Assembly (NCBI RefSeq): GCF_030268885.1
Contig: NZ_BSSA01000036.1
Coordinates: 23,277 to 87,276, forward strand
DNA from: Kitasatospora phosalacinea
Lineage (GTDB): Bacteria; Actinomycetota; Actinomycetes; Streptomycetales; Streptomycetaceae
DNA length: 64,000 nucleotides
Direction of reading: 5' to 3'
Part shown: positions 60,940 through 64,000 of the stretch, one piece after another
How positions within the stretch are numbered: the first letter of the stretch is position 1
Layout: each line of letters begins with the position of its first letter
Position numbers and translations under genes: made by a program
Notes under the pieces: model-generated
Database searches by the model: none
The model's input: only the letters and a program-made list of their open reading frames with translations
What the model was told of the DNA's origin: nothing

Positions 60940-61146
60940 GACCGACACGATACGCAAGCGGCCCCGGCGGGCCGACCCCCCGGCCCGGCCCGGGGCCCCG
61001 ACCTGTCCGCCATCCGGCCACCTCTCCGTCCTGGCACCGCGTGCCACCTATGCTGTTGCCCGTCGGACAGCGCGGTCCGCACCCGTCACCCGCACCGCGG
61101 TGATGTCAGAGCCGTTGCCGAACCCCACCACCACAGGGAGACAGCC

Positions 61147-63945
<2,799 letters not shown>

Positions 63946-63968
63946 CCGGCCCGGACGGCACGGCGGCG

Positions 63969-64000
63969 GCCCGCCCCCTCGCTCGGACGAGGGGGCGGGC
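63969..64000 (+). terminator. Terminator of ppc
   Basis: A 13-bp perfect stem (GCCCGCCCCCTCG and complement) with a 6-base loop lies 24 bp after the ppc stop, at the window edge. Confidence 0.8.

Overview
This is 64 kb of very GC-rich chromosome with strong third-position G/C bias, frequent GTG starts and TAGGCT-like -10 boxes. A mycothiol amidase gene, a tRNA-Leu(UAA) of the bldA type and an rpfA gene preceded by a ydaO-type leader point to a Streptomycetaceae chromosome (Streptomyces or Kitasatospora). Most of it is core chromosome. I see no insertion sequence, prophage, CRISPR array or integrase.

Layout. Positions 1-10.3 kb carry a GNAT fragment, a YyaL-like thioredoxin-domain protein, mca with a small membrane protein, a DUF4307 protein, greA, a drug-type ABC-2 exporter with an operator-rich promoter, threonine dehydratase, a MarR regulator and cystathionine gamma-synthase. 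Positions 10.4-17.7 kb carry an M48 protease with a partner protein, a cupin, a DUF1203 protein, a lipoprotein that seems to start at ATC, and a lipoprotein L,D-transpeptidase. Positions 17.7-30.4 kb carry a structured intergenic region, cystathionine beta-synthase, a degenerate repeat array, an SGNH hydrolase, a thiolase, several conserved unknowns, a BI-1 family protein, a cyclophilin, a MacB/FtsX-type ABC transporter, bldA and a small HTH protein. Positions 30.5-38.6 kb carry ndh (with two Rex-like sites), ppx/gppA, DUF501, divIC/ftsB, eno, rpfA and a P450. Positions 38.7-47 kb carry an SDR stub, a P450 relic, mazG, an LPETG surface protein, a SurA-like lipoprotein and mfd. Positions 47.4-64 kb carry a UDP-sugar dehydrogenase, a coiled-coil protein, a nucleotide-amino-sugar gene set, three SUKH-containing modules, an orphan histidine kinase and ppc.

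The most unusual region is 50.2-59.7 kb. One operon there encodes a WHH/HNH-like domain fused to a SUKH domain and, next to it, a deaminase-like domain fused through a long Pro-rich linker to a SUKH-4-like domain. About 5 kb away a small YwqJ-like deaminase precedes a SUKH-3-like gene, behind a sequence resembling the actinobacterial DNA-damage (RecA-NDp/PafBC) promoter. SUKH domains are known as immunity proteins of polymorphic toxins, but none of these proteins has a visible secretion signal, so an intracellular role is worth testing. Between these modules lies a gene set (Gfo/Idh/MocA oxidoreductase, NAD-dependent epimerase, two DegT aminotransferases) that could, with the dehydrogenase at 47.4 kb, make an amino-uronate sugar nucleotide.

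All functional names rest on reading motifs by eye and on family knowledge. No database search was possible.
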